DNA from: Methylobacillus sp. | GTDB lineage: Bacteria > Pseudomonadota > Gammaproteobacteria > Burkholderiales > Methylophilaceae | Direction: 5' to 3' | Length of the DNA stretch: 46,315 bases | NCBI GenBank assembly: GCA_018607785.1 | Contig: JABBAU010000021.1 | Coordinates: forward strand, 1 to 46,315 | Shown here: positions 34,643 through 43,216 of the stretch, piece after piece | How positions within the stretch are numbered: position 1 is the stretch's first letter | Layout of the letters: each line of letters opens with the position of its first letter | Made by a program: the position numbers and the translations under genes | The notes under the pieces: model-generated | What the model was told of the DNA's origin: nothing | The model's input: only the letters and a program-made list of their open reading frames with translations | The model's database searches: none

Positions 34643-36193
34643 TTAAGTTTCGGTTTTTTCAAGTCCAAAATCTTTTGGAAAAAAATTTAAAGCACTAATA
34701 ACAGGGAAAGGGGTCATTCCGCCCATAGCACATAATGATCCATGCACCATCGTCTCTCCAAGATCTCTAAGTACTTCCACATTTTTTTCTTGATCAACAC
34801 CATCTTTAATTTTATCAATCACTTCCATACCCCTAGTGGAACCTATCCTACAAGGTGTACACTTTCCACACGACTCAATCGCACAAAATTCAAATGAATA
34901 TCTGGCTAGTTTTGACATATCGATCGTATCATCAAAAGCAACAATACCACCATGACCAACTACAGCATTAATTTCAGAAAATTTTTCGTAATCAAGCGGT
35001 GTATCAAATTGATGTTCTGGTAAAAATGCACCTAATGGTCCACCTACCTGAACAGCTTTAATATTCTTTCCTGTTGCTGAGCCTCCGCCAAAATCATAAA
35101 GCAATTCTCTTAAAGTAATTCCAAAAGCCTTTTCAATCAAACCCGTTTGTTTGAGATTGCCAGCTAACTGGATTGGAAGCGTTCCTTTAGACCGGCCCAT
35201 TCCAAAATCTGCATAAAATTTTGCACCTTTGTCTAAGATAATCGGAATTGTAGCTAGTGAAATGACATTATTAACGACTGTTGGTTTACCATATAACCCT
35301 TCAATTGCTGGAAGTGGCGGTTTATATCTTACTAAACCTCGCTTACCTTCAAGGCTTTCTAATAATGATGTTTCTTCTCCACAAATATATGCCCCGGCCG
35401 CCCTAGTAACTTCAAGATTGAACGTAAATTGACTGCCTAAAATATTTTTACCTAAAAAACCATTATTTTCAGCAATCTCAATAGCCTCATTCAATATGGC
35501 TTGTGCGTGAGGATATTCTGACCTTAAATATATATAACCTTGATCAGCACCCACAGCTAAACCAGCAATAATCATTCCCTCGATTAAAACAAACGGATCA
35601 TTTTCCATGATCATTCGGTCAGAAAAAGTTCCTGAATCTCCCTCATCTGCATTACAAACTATATATTTTTTATCTGATGGGGCATTTAAAACAGTTTGCC
35701 ATTTAATGCCAGTTGGAAATGCTGCACCACCTCGACCTCGAAGACCTGATTCAGTCACCTCATCTACAATTGCTTGAGACTTTAGATCTAAGGCTTTTCT
35801 TAAACCTTTAAATCCATCATGAGATTCATAATCTTCTAAAGATACAGGATCTGTAATACCTACCCTGGCGTAGGTTAATCTTTCTTGGTTTTTCAACCAT
35901 TGGATTTCCTCTGTAATTCCTAAAGATAGAGGATGCTTTTTACCTAAGAAAAATTCTTTATCAAACAGTGAAGAAACATCAGCAGGATTAACTGGTCCAT
36001 AAGCAACTCTTCCTTTTGGAGTTTCAACCTCTACCATTGTTTCAAGCCAAAACAGACCACGAGAACCATTTCTGATTATTTCGAGTTTAATTCCGCGTTT
36101 TAATGCTTCACTCTCAATTGTCTTAAGTACTTTTTCAGCCCCCAAAGAGAGCGCACTTGAATCTCTAGGAATATATATCTTGTAGGATGTCAT
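34643..36193 (-). CDS. fdsB: NAD-dependent formate dehydrogenase beta subunit (FMN, NAD+ reduction)
   Basis: FdsB takes electrons from FdsA and reduces NAD+ at an FMN site. The 516-aa protein combines an N-terminal thioredoxin-like segment with a NuoF-like core: [16 protein letters not shown] (NADH/FMN), [35 protein letters not shown] split over the middle, and the [4Fe-4S] motif [12 protein letters not shown] near residue 440. The start overlaps fdsG by four bases. The product works in the cytoplasm with FdsG and FdsA. Confidence 0.97.
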   Translation of the reverse strand: MTSYKIYIPRDSSALSLGAEKVLKTIESEALKRGIKLEIIRNGSRGLFWLETMVEVETPKGRVAYGPVNPADVSSLFDKEFFLGKKHPLSLGITEEIQWLKNQERLTYARVGITDPVSLEDYESHDGFKGLRKALDLKSQAIVDEVTESGLRGRGGAAFPTGIKWQTVLNAPSDKKYIVCNADEGDSGTFSDRMIMENDPFVLIEGMIIAGLAVGADQGYIYLRSEYPHAQAILNEAIEIAENNGFLGKNILGSQFTFNLEVTRAAGAYICGEETSLLESLEGKRGLVRYKPPLPAIEGLYGKPTVVNNVISLATIPIILDKGAKFYADFGMGRSKGTLPIQLAGNLKQTGLIEKAFGITLRELLYDFGGGSATGKNIKAVQVGGPLGAFLPEHQFDTPLDYEKFSEINAVVGHGGIVAFDDTIDMSKLARYSFEFCAIESCGKCTPCRIGSTRGMEVIDKIKDGVDQEKNVEVLRDLGETMVHGSLCAMGGMTPFPVISALNFFPKDFGLEKTET

Positions 36194-36657
36194 TTCTTAG
36201 CTTCTTCTATCAATTCATCAATTTTTTCTTTATCAACTCTTCCAACGACTTCATCATCAATCATAACAGCAGGAGAACACGCACAATTACCTAAACAATA
36301 GACAGGCTCTAAGGTTATTGATTGGTCTTTAGTGGTCTCGTGATAGTCTATGCCAAGTTTTTCTTTACAATAAGACTCAATGTTTTCACTCCCCATAGAC
36401 TGGCATGACTCGGCTCTACATATCTGTAAAATATGTTTTCCTGCCGGTTTCGTTCTAAAATGGTGATAGAAAGTTACAAACCCATGAACCTCTGCTACTG
36501 AAAGTCTAAGCGCCTTTGATATAGGCCCATAAGATTCTTCAGGAATGTACCCCAAATCGTCTTGTATTGCATGCATCAAAGGAAGAAGTGCCCCTGGTTT
36601 GTCTTTAAGCAGATTTAAGTGCTGCTCAATTTTTTCTATTTTGTTTTCAGCTAACAT
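36190..36657 (-). CDS. fdsG: NAD-dependent formate dehydrogenase gamma subunit ([2Fe-2S])
   Basis: FdsG carries a [2Fe-2S] cluster that passes electrons within the FdsABG complex. The 155-aa NuoE-like protein has [35 protein letters not shown], and the cluster ligands in [12 protein letters not shown] and [12 protein letters not shown], with the usual four-Cys arrangement. It is the first gene of the fds operon, with a -10 element about 40 bases upstream, and is divergent from moaA. Confidence 0.96.
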   Translation of the reverse strand: MLAENKIEKIEQHLNLLKDKPGALLPLMHAIQDDLGYIPEESYGPISKALRLSVAEVHGFVTFYHHFRTKPAGKHILQICRAESCQSMGSENIESYCKEKLGIDYHETTKDQSITLEPVYCLGNCACSPAVMIDDEVVGRVDKEKIDELIEEAKK

Positions 36658-36697
36658 TTAATAAATTTTTATTGGAAATCTTAAAATTGACCGTCTC

Positions 36698-36703
36698 ATT
36701 ATA
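36698..36703 (-). promoter_or_regulatory. Candidate -10 element of the fds operon
   Basis: A consensus TATAAT on the minus strand lies in the 110-base gap between fdsG and moaA, about 40 bases before fdsG. The expected -35 position is AT-rich with no good match, which may point to activator dependence. Confidence 0.45.
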
Positions 36704-36752
36704 CTTTAAGTTTTAAATTTTTATAAAATTCTAAAAATTGTTTTAGTTTTAA

Positions 36753-36758
36753 TATAAT
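36753..36758 (+). promoter_or_regulatory. Candidate -10 element of moaA
   Basis: A consensus TATAAT lies nine bases before the preferred ATG of moaA at 36768, so the leader would be only a few bases. The -35 is not obvious. With the fds -10 it forms a compact back-to-back promoter region. Confidence 0.45.
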
Positions 36759-36767
36759 ATTGTGACA

Positions 36768-37754
36768 ATGCAACTTATAGATCAGTTCAATAGAAAGATA
36801 GATTACATAAGAGTATCAGTCACAGATAGATGTGATTTTAGATGTGTATATTGTATGTCAGAAAAAATGACCTTCCTACCAAGGTCAACTGTACTTTCGC
36901 TTGAAGAAATAGAGAGAGTGATCAAAGTTTTTACTGAATTAGGTGTAAAAAAAGTCAGGATCACTGGAGGAGAGCCTCTTGTTCGAAAAGATATTGATAA
37001 ATTATTCAAATCAATAGGAAGAATAGATGCGCTTGATGAAATTACATTGACTACTAATGGAAGCCAACTTAAGAGTAAGTCAATGATGCTAAAAAAGGCT
37101 GGCGTTAAAAGAATAAATATAAGTCTAGATAGTCTCAATCCCATTACATTTAAAAAACTGACAAGAACAGGTGACTTACAAAAAGTTCTTGATGGTATTC
37201 ATGCTGCAATAGATGTTGGTTTTGATAAAATAAAGTTAAATACAGTTCTAATGAAAAATCTAAATGAGGAAGAGATTTATAGTTTAGTTGATTATGCAAT
37301 TAAATATTATCTTGATATTTCATTTATCGAAGAAATGCCGCTTGGTCATACGGCATATGATAGAAAATCAACTTCAGTTAATAATGATGATATTTTATTA
37401 AAATTAAAAGAAAAATATTTACTATCAAAATCAAATATATCGACAAGTGGGCCTGCAGAATACTTCAGTATTAAAAACACACAAACAAAAATCGGTTTAA
37501 TTTCTCCCCATAGTCATAATTTTTGCGAAAATTGTAATCGTGTAAGAATCTCATGCAAGGGAGAGCTTTTTCTTTGCTTAGGGCATGATACAAAAATTGA
37601 TCTAATGCCTCTGATTAGATCTTTTCCAAATAACGATGAGCCACTTAAAGAAGCTATACTAAATAGTATGTCAATTAAGCCAAAATCTCACAATTTCGAC
37701 TTGGCTGATGCGCAACCTGCCGTTGTAAGGTTTATGTCTCATACAGGTGGATAA
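36768..37754 (+). CDS. moaA: GTP 3',8-cyclase MoaA
   Basis: MoaA is the radical-SAM enzyme that starts molybdenum cofactor synthesis from GTP. The 328-aa protein has the N-terminal cluster motif CDFRCVYCM, VRITGGEPLVRKDI, INISLDSL, the second [4Fe-4S] cysteines in FCENCNRVRISCKG, and the double-Gly C-terminus HTGG needed for GTP handling. GTG at 36762 is an alternative start; ATG 36768 places the conserved FNRKIDYIRVSVTDRC segment at the usual distance. mobA follows with no gap. Confidence 0.96.
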   Translation: MQLIDQFNRKIDYIRVSVTDRCDFRCVYCMSEKMTFLPRSTVLSLEEIERVIKVFTELGVKKVRITGGEPLVRKDIDKLFKSIGRIDALDEITLTTNGSQLKSKSMMLKKAGVKRINISLDSLNPITFKKLTRTGDLQKVLDGIHAAIDVGFDKIKLNTVLMKNLNEEEIYSLVDYAIKYYLDISFIEEMPLGHTAYDRKSTSVNNDDILLKLKEKYLLSKSNISTSGPAEYFSIKNTQTKIGLISPHSHNFCENCNRVRISCKGELFLCLGHDTKIDLMPLIRSFPNNDEPLKEAILNSMSIKPKSHNFDLADAQPAVVRFMSHTGG

Positions 37755-38330
37755 TTGAACATAGAGATAGAGGGAGTCATTTTAGCTGGTGGAAAATCCT
37801 CTCGCATGGGACAAAATAAATCACTTGTTTTGTTAAATAAAAAACCTTTAATTGAACATGTTTTTAATAGATTGAAAAAACAAGTAAAAAAATTGAGTAT
37901 CAACTCAAATGAAATTCTGAGCATTTTTCCTGAAACTATTCAGTTTGGTGATATTCTTCCAGGTCAATTAGGTCCTGCAGCTGGAATATATTCAGGATTA
38001 AGTCAATCAAAATATGACTGGGTTCAATTTTGTCCAAATGATACTCCTTTTTTTCCAGAAAACTTAGTGACAAAATTAAGCACTTGTATCGGAAAAACAA
38101 ATCCTAAGATAATACTTCCATCATCAAACGGAAAATTAGAACCTGTTTTTTTACTTTGTCATAAAGAGATGTTAAATAGTCTTAAGGACTTCATTTCTTC
38201 GGGAGAAAGAAAGCTTGAGTTATGGATAAGATCAAATAGTTTCAAAACCATTGATTTTAATGAAAAAGATGCATTTATTAATATTAACAAAATGACTGAT
38301 TTACAAAAATATAGGCAAGATTATGCATAG
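37755..38330 (+). CDS. mobA: Molybdenum cofactor guanylyltransferase MobA
   Basis: MobA adds GMP to the molybdenum cofactor to make MGD, two of which form the bis-MGD used by FdsA. The 191-aa protein shows the nucleotide-binding VILAGGKSSRMGQNK and the metal-binding FCPNDTPFFP. The only plausible start is a TTG directly abutting the moaA TAA; the next ATG falls inside the GTP loop, so reinitiation or coupling is likely. The end overlaps mobB by eight bases. Confidence 0.92.
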   Translation: MNIEIEGVILAGGKSSRMGQNKSLVLLNKKPLIEHVFNRLKKQVKKLSINSNEILSIFPETIQFGDILPGQLGPAAGIYSGLSQSKYDWVQFCPNDTPFFPENLVTKLSTCIGKTNPKIILPSSNGKLEPVFLLCHKEMLNSLKDFISSGERKLELWIRSNSFKTIDFNEKDAFININKMTDLQKYRQDYA

Positions 38331-38829
38331 TAAACCATTTGTTCTTGGAATTTGTGCAGCAAACAGTGGTTCTGGAAAAACATATGTCATTGAAAAGCTT
38401 ATTCCTAAACTGAAAAAAAAAGGATATTCGGTTTCTGCTATCAAACATGCACATCATAATTTTGATATTGATAAGCCAGGAAAAGATAGCTTCAGAATAA
38501 GAGAATCGGGTGCAAAACAAACTTTAATTTTTAATCATGAGCGAGCAGCTTTAATTACTGAAAGTAAAGAAAAAAATTTTAATTTGGAAAATGTTCTTAG
38601 GCAAATTAATGAACCCACAGATATAATTTTGGTTGAAGGATTAAAAAACATGCAAATACCAAAAATTGAAGTTTTTCGGAAACAAGTATCTAAAATTCAA
38701 TTATTTATGAATGACGCCAATATAATTGGTGTTATCTCCGATGAGGATGTTAAATATAATATTCCATCATTTAGTTTTAATGATTTAGATAAGATTAGTG
38801 AGTTTGTAATTAAATTGATAAAAAAATGA
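38323..38829 (+). CDS. mobB: Molybdopterin-guanine dinucleotide adapter protein MobB
   Basis: MobB is a GTP-binding protein that assists MobA; it is usually not essential for MGD formation. The 168-aa protein has a Walker A loop (CAANSGSGKTYVIEKLI), then VSAIKHAHHNFDIDKPGKDSFR split over two strands, RESGAKQTLI and DIILVEGLKNMQIPKIEVFR, all typical of the family. It overlaps mobA by eight bases and moeA by four, so the four Moco genes look like one transcript. Confidence 0.93.
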   Translation: MHSKPFVLGICAANSGSGKTYVIEKLIPKLKKKGYSVSAIKHAHHNFDIDKPGKDSFRIRESGAKQTLIFNHERAALITESKEKNFNLENVLRQINEPTDIILVEGLKNMQIPKIEVFRKQVSKIQLFMNDANIIGVISDEDVKYNIPSFSFNDLDKISEFVIKLIKK

Positions 38830-40100
38830 AAAAAATAATTTCTTTAGAAAGCTTAGCCAAAGATCCCGGATGTTTATCAGAATATGATCCTAATGCAATG
38901 ACTATCGATAAAGCAAGAAAATATATACGTCAATTTTTGAAAGTAAGTTTAAAAACAGAATATGTAAAAACTGAAGATGCACTTGATCGAATCTTAGCTG
39001 AAACCTTAATATCTAAAATCAATGTTCCTAATTACAATAATTCAGCGATGGATGGTTTTGCCTTTAATTTAAGTTCCTTAAAAAAAGATCATAACCTTAA
39101 AATTGCTTCAACAATTTTAGCTGGTAATTTATCAAAACAAAAAATTAAACCAGGTTTTGCAGCTCAAGTAATGACAGGATCTAAAATTCCTGAAGGCACA
39201 GATACAGTTTTACCATTCGAGCTTGTTAAGCAAGAAAATAATACTATTTTTGTGAACGAAATTCCAAAAAAAGGAGCAAATATTCGAAAATTAGGAGAGG
39301 ATATAAAAAAGAATGGTGAGGTTCTTAAAAAAGGATCATTCTTAAGACCTGCTGAAGTTGGACTAATTGCTTCTATTGGTATTAGCAAAGTCAAAGTTTT
39401 TAAAAAACTAAGAGTTGCTTTTTTTTCAACAGGCGATGAAGTAGTAAAAGCTGGATCTTCAATTAAAATTGGACAAGTATACGATAGTAATCACTTTACA
39501 ATTCAATCCATGTTAAAAAGAATAAATGTTCAATATATTGATTTAGGCATAATTCCTGATGAAAAAAAAATAATAGAAAAAACATTGAAAGCTGCTGAAA
39601 AATTATCTGATGCCATCATTACTACAGGAGGAGTTTCTGTGGGAAAAGCAGATTATATGAAAGATATTTTAAAAAAAATAGGAAAAGTATTATTTTGGAA
39701 GCTATCCATAAAACCAGGAAGACCCATGGCTTATGGCGCATTTAAAAACACTCCTTATTTTGGTCTGCCTGGAAATCCAGTTGCTGCAATGATTACATTT
39801 TACCAATTAGTTCAACCCGCCCTTAAATATCTAATGGGTCAAGATAATTATAAACTTCCCATATTATTAAAAGCTAAATGTATCTCACCTATTACAAAAA
39901 GAGCCGGAAGAATGGAATTCCAAAGAGGTTTTTATACCTCTAAAAATGGAGAATTATCTGTCAAACCTACTCCATATCAAGGATCAGCGATTCTTAGTTC
40001 AATGAGCAAGGCAAATTGCTTAATAGTTTTAGATATCAACCAAAAATCAATTAAGGTTGATGATTTTGTTAATATTCAATTAATGGAAGGTCTAGTCTAA
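38826..40100 (+). CDS. moeA: Molybdopterin molybdenumtransferase MoeA
   Basis: MoeA inserts molybdate into adenylylated molybdopterin. The 424-aa protein shows NYNNSAMDGFAF, QVMTGSKIPEGTDTVLPFE, GANIRKLGEDIKKGE-like spacing, FFSTGDEVV, IITTGGVSVGKADY and FGLPGNPVAAMITF. These are the MoeA domain motifs in order. It ends the Moco block; moaB/mogA, moaC, moaD and moaE are not in this window and must lie elsewhere. Confidence 0.96.
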   Translation: MKKIISLESLAKDPGCLSEYDPNAMTIDKARKYIRQFLKVSLKTEYVKTEDALDRILAETLISKINVPNYNNSAMDGFAFNLSSLKKDHNLKIASTILAGNLSKQKIKPGFAAQVMTGSKIPEGTDTVLPFELVKQENNTIFVNEIPKKGANIRKLGEDIKKNGEVLKKGSFLRPAEVGLIASIGISKVKVFKKLRVAFFSTGDEVVKAGSSIKIGQVYDSNHFTIQSMLKRINVQYIDLGIIPDEKKIIEKTLKAAEKLSDAIITTGGVSVGKADYMKDILKKIGKVLFWKLSIKPGRPMAYGAFKNTPYFGLPGNPVAAMITFYQLVQPALKYLMGQDNYKLPILLKAKCISPITKRAGRMEFQRGFYTSKNGELSVKPTPYQGSAILSSMSKANCLIVLDINQKSIKVDDFVNIQLMEGLV

Positions 40101-40116
40101 GAAAACATCTCTAGGA

Positions 40117-40122
40117 TATAAT
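40117..40122 (+). promoter_or_regulatory. Candidate -10 element for the peroxiredoxin gene
   Basis: A consensus TATAAT in the 78-base gap after moeA would give a leader of about 50 nt, within which AAAGGT before the ATG is a weak ribosome binding site. No -35 match stands out. Confidence 0.35.
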
Positions 40123-40178
40123 CAAGTTAATGTTTAATCATTTTTTAAACTTCAAAAAAATTAAAAGGTCAGACAAAT

Positions 40179-40640
40179 ATGAGTAAAGTAGAAATTAATA
40201 AATCAGTGACAAATTTTAGTCTTCCTGGAACAGGTGGAACTGAATTTTCTTTAAGCAATTTTTTAGGAAAGACCGTTGTTTTATATTTTTATCCAAGAGA
40301 TTCTACTCCAGGTTGCACAAATGAAGGTATCGATTTCACAAACCTGTATGGAGATTTTCAAAAAAAGAATGTAGAAATTTTTGGTATTTCAAGAGATAGT
40401 ATAAATTCACATGAAAAATTTAAAAAAAAATATAGTTTTCCTTTTGAGCTATTAAGTGATTCTGAAGAAGTCGCATGTGCTTTATTTGATGTTATAAAAA
40501 TGAAAAATATGTACGGTAAACAAGTTCAGGGTATTGAAAGAAGTACCTTTCTAATTGATCCAGAAGGCATCCTTATAAAAGAATGGCGCGGCCTGAAAGT
40601 ACCTGGTCATGCTGACGAAGTTTTAAGCTCAATTTCATAA
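40179..40640 (+). CDS. bcp: Thiol peroxidase, Bcp/PrxQ family
   Basis: PrxQ-type peroxiredoxins reduce hydrogen peroxide and organic peroxides. The 153-aa protein shows VVLYFYPRDSTPGCTNEG with peroxidatic Cys46 and the ERSTFLIDPEG segment. The resolving Cys often found five residues later (E. coli Cys50) is replaced by Gly; the only other cysteine is Cys100, so the enzyme may be 1-Cys in mechanism or use a distant resolving Cys. It lies 13 bases before the PIN-PhoH gene. Confidence 0.95.
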   Translation: MSKVEINKSVTNFSLPGTGGTEFSLSNFLGKTVVLYFYPRDSTPGCTNEGIDFTNLYGDFQKKNVEIFGISRDSINSHEKFKKKYSFPFELLSDSEEVACALFDVIKMKNMYGKQVQGIERSTFLIDPEGILIKEWRGLKVPGHADEVLSSIS

Positions 40641-40653
40641 GTAAAAAGTTTAA

Positions 40654-42042
40654 ATGGCTATAAAGAATACCAAAAAAGTTTTTGTCCTAGACACTAATGT
40701 CCTTCTCCATGACCCATCGAGTCTATTTCGTTTTGAGGAACATGATATTTATCTACCTATGGTTACGATTGAAGAACTAGATAATAATAAAAAAGGTAGC
40801 TCTGAAGTGGCCAGAAATGCCAGACAAACTCATCGGCTTTTAGAGGAAATTATCGGTCCTGCTTCAGATCTTAAAAATGGTTGTGCTCTGAAATCAAAAA
40901 CAAATCCACATGTTGATGGGAATCTATTTTTACAAACAGAAACCATTAGCTATGATTTGCCAATCCTGGCAGGAGTAAAAGCAGATAACCAAATTTTAAG
41001 TGTTGTTGTTAATTTAAAAAATAATTTAAAAAATACAGACGTTATTTTAGTTTCAAAAGATTTCAATATACGAATAAAAGCACGTGCTTTAGGAATTCCC
41101 GCTCAAGATTATTTTAATGACAAAGTAATGGCTGATGCGGAATTACTTCATACAGGAATATATGAGTTACCTGAAAATTTTTGGGAAAAACATAGTAAAG
41201 CAATGGAGTCTTGGCAAGAAGAAGGAAAAATGTTTTATAAAATCACAGGGCCATTGTGCAAAAGTTTTTTCATTAATGCATTTGTCTTTTATGATTTTGA
41301 TAAACCATTTTATGCGATTGTTAAATCAAAAAAAGGAAACTCAGCAACCCTCCAAATCGTGCAAGACTTTACCTTGCCAAAATTTAATATTTGGGGCATC
41401 AAAGCAAAAAATAAAGAACAAAATTTTGCGCTTAATCTTCTTATGGATCCTAATATCGATTTTATTTCTCTTTTGGGTCAAGCAGGTACTGGTAAAACTC
41501 TCTTAGCTCTTGCAGCTGGACTCGTCCAGACGTTAGACAAAAAAATATATTCAGAAATTATTATGACAAGAGCGACAGTTTCAGTTGGCGATGATATAGG
41601 GTTTTTACCTGGAACTGAAGAAGAAAAAATGACACCTTGGATGGGTGCACTTGAGGATAATCTCGATGTATTAAATGAATCTGACGATAGTTCAGGTGAT
41701 TGGGGAAGAGCTGCTACCCAAGATTTAATTAAATCAAGAATAAAAGTGAAATCACTTAATTTTATGAGAGGAAGAACGTTTTTAAACAAATATTTAATTA
41801 TAGATGAAGCTCAAAATCTAACCCCTAAACAAATGAAAACATTAGTTACAAGAGCAGGTCCAGGGACTAAAATAGTATGTTGTGGCAACATTGCTCAAAT
41901 AGATACGCCCTATCTCACTGAGGGAAGTTCAGGATTAACTTATGTTGTTGACCGTTTTAAGGGCTGGGAACATAACGGGCATGTTACATTAATGAGAGGG
42001 GAAAGATCGAGGTTAGCCGACTATGCAGCAGACACACTTTAA
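40654..42042 (+). CDS. PIN domain-PhoH-like ATPase (YlaK type)
   Basis: The 462-aa protein joins an N-terminal PIN ribonuclease-like domain (KVFVLDTNVLLHDP, TIEELDNNKKG, VILVSKDFNIRIKA) to a C-terminal PhoH ATPase with Walker A LLGQAGTGKTLLALAAG and Walker B YLIIDEAQNLTPKQMKTLVTRAG. PhoH2-type proteins of this layout act as RNA helicase-ribonucleases in the species studied; the role here is inferred. The end overlaps lplT by 20 bases. Confidence 0.93.
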   Translation: MAIKNTKKVFVLDTNVLLHDPSSLFRFEEHDIYLPMVTIEELDNNKKGSSEVARNARQTHRLLEEIIGPASDLKNGCALKSKTNPHVDGNLFLQTETISYDLPILAGVKADNQILSVVVNLKNNLKNTDVILVSKDFNIRIKARALGIPAQDYFNDKVMADAELLHTGIYELPENFWEKHSKAMESWQEEGKMFYKITGPLCKSFFINAFVFYDFDKPFYAIVKSKKGNSATLQIVQDFTLPKFNIWGIKAKNKEQNFALNLLMDPNIDFISLLGQAGTGKTLLALAAGLVQTLDKKIYSEIIMTRATVSVGDDIGFLPGTEEEKMTPWMGALEDNLDVLNESDDSSGDWGRAATQDLIKSRIKVKSLNFMRGRTFLNKYLIIDEAQNLTPKQMKTLVTRAGPGTKIVCCGNIAQIDTPYLTEGSSGLTYVVDRFKGWEHNGHVTLMRGERSRLADYAADTL

Positions 42043-43210
42043 TTCAAATGCTAAAAAAGGATTTTATCCTTACCTAAGTGCACAATTTTTGTCTGCTTTA
42101 GCGGATAACGCTTTGTTATTTGCGGCGATAGCGTTGCTCGCTGAAATGAATGCCCCTACATGGCACCAACCTCTTTTGCTTCAATTTTTTGTTTTAGCTT
42201 ACATCGTTCTTGCTCCTTTTGTTGGTGCATTTGCTGACTCAAGACCAAAAGGACAGGTTATGTTCTTATCAAATGGAATAAAACTTTTTGGTTGTCTAGC
42301 AATGTTTTTTGGAATGGAGCCTTTGTACGCTTATGGTATTGTTGGTATTGGTGCAGCAACATACTCACCAGCTAAATATGGCATATTGACAGAATTGTTA
42401 CCGAAAGAATATTTAGTTGCTGCTAATGGTTGGGTGGAGGGATTAACTGTAGCAGCAATTATTTTAGGTGCGATTGTTGGAGGATTGTTAGCGAAATTTG
42501 ACGTTCAAATGGCAATATTAATTATTGCTGTTTTGTATCTTTTAGCTGCCATCTTTAATCGGTATATTCCAACACTTCCAATTAACCATAAAATAAAATC
42601 AAAAAATCCATGGTTTTTGTTTAAAGATTTTTATTTTTCTTTCACAAAACTGGCAAAGGATCGTCTAGGACAACTTTCACTTGCAATAACCACGCTTTTT
42701 TGGGGTGCTGGAGCAACTTTGAGATTAGTAATTATTGCTTGGGCTGCTTATGCACTAAACTTTGAAATTGATAAGTCGACTCAGCTTTCCGCTGTTGTCG
42801 CTTTTGGTGTTGCAATCGGTGCAATTATCGCTGCCCGATATGTCACGATGCAAAATTCAGTAAAAGTACTTCCGATTGGGATTTTAATGGGAGGTTTTGT
42901 ATGTTCCATGATTTTTGTCTCTAGCTGGCAATATGCAGCGTTTTTACTTTTGTTTATTGGTATTTTTAGTGGAATGCTTATTGTTCCACTGAATGCATTG
43001 CTTCAACATAGAGGACACATTTTAATTGGCTCTGGCCACTCTATTGCTGCCCAAAATTTCAGTGAGAACCTGGGTATTTTAATTCTAAGTGGAGCCTATA
43101 CGCTTATGGTCAAATATGGACTTCCTATAAATGGAATTGTTTTTATCTTCGGATTATTTGTGCTGCTGACCATGGTCATCGCAAGTATTTATTACTCTCA
43201 AGATAACTAA
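42023..43210 (+). CDS. lplT: Lysophospholipid transporter LplT-like (MFS)
   Basis: LplT flips lysophospholipids across the inner membrane for re-acylation. The 395-aa protein has about twelve hydrophobic segments and begins with the family signature YPYLSAQFLSALADNALLFAAIALL; FVGAFADSRPKGQ is the loop between helices 2 and 3. The length is close to E. coli LplT (397 aa). The usual partner acyltransferase aas is not adjacent. It converges on the NADH dehydrogenase gene with only six bases between the stops. Confidence 0.88.
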   Translation: MQQTHFNSNAKKGFYPYLSAQFLSALADNALLFAAIALLAEMNAPTWHQPLLLQFFVLAYIVLAPFVGAFADSRPKGQVMFLSNGIKLFGCLAMFFGMEPLYAYGIVGIGAATYSPAKYGILTELLPKEYLVAANGWVEGLTVAAIILGAIVGGLLAKFDVQMAILIIAVLYLLAAIFNRYIPTLPINHKIKSKNPWFLFKDFYFSFTKLAKDRLGQLSLAITTLFWGAGATLRLVIIAWAAYALNFEIDKSTQLSAVVAFGVAIGAIIAARYVTMQNSVKVLPIGILMGGFVCSMIFVSSWQYAAFLLLFIGIFSGMLIVPLNALLQHRGHILIGSGHSIAAQNFSENLGILILSGAYTLMVKYGLPINGIVFIFGLFVLLTMVIASIYYSQDN

Positions 43211-43216
43211 TTGTTT

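Noticed and set aside
34565-34690. Plus-strand 41-aa hydrophobic frame in the fdsB-fdsA gap, running into fdsB antisense
   Set aside because: It resembles a membrane peptide, but AT-rich DNA readily gives Phe/Leu/Ile/Lys-rich frames, it has no ribosome binding site, and most of its 3' end is antisense to fdsB.
41478-41789. 103-aa minus-strand frame inside the PIN-PhoH gene
   Set aside because: Antisense to the Walker A region of a clearly real gene, no motif of its own.
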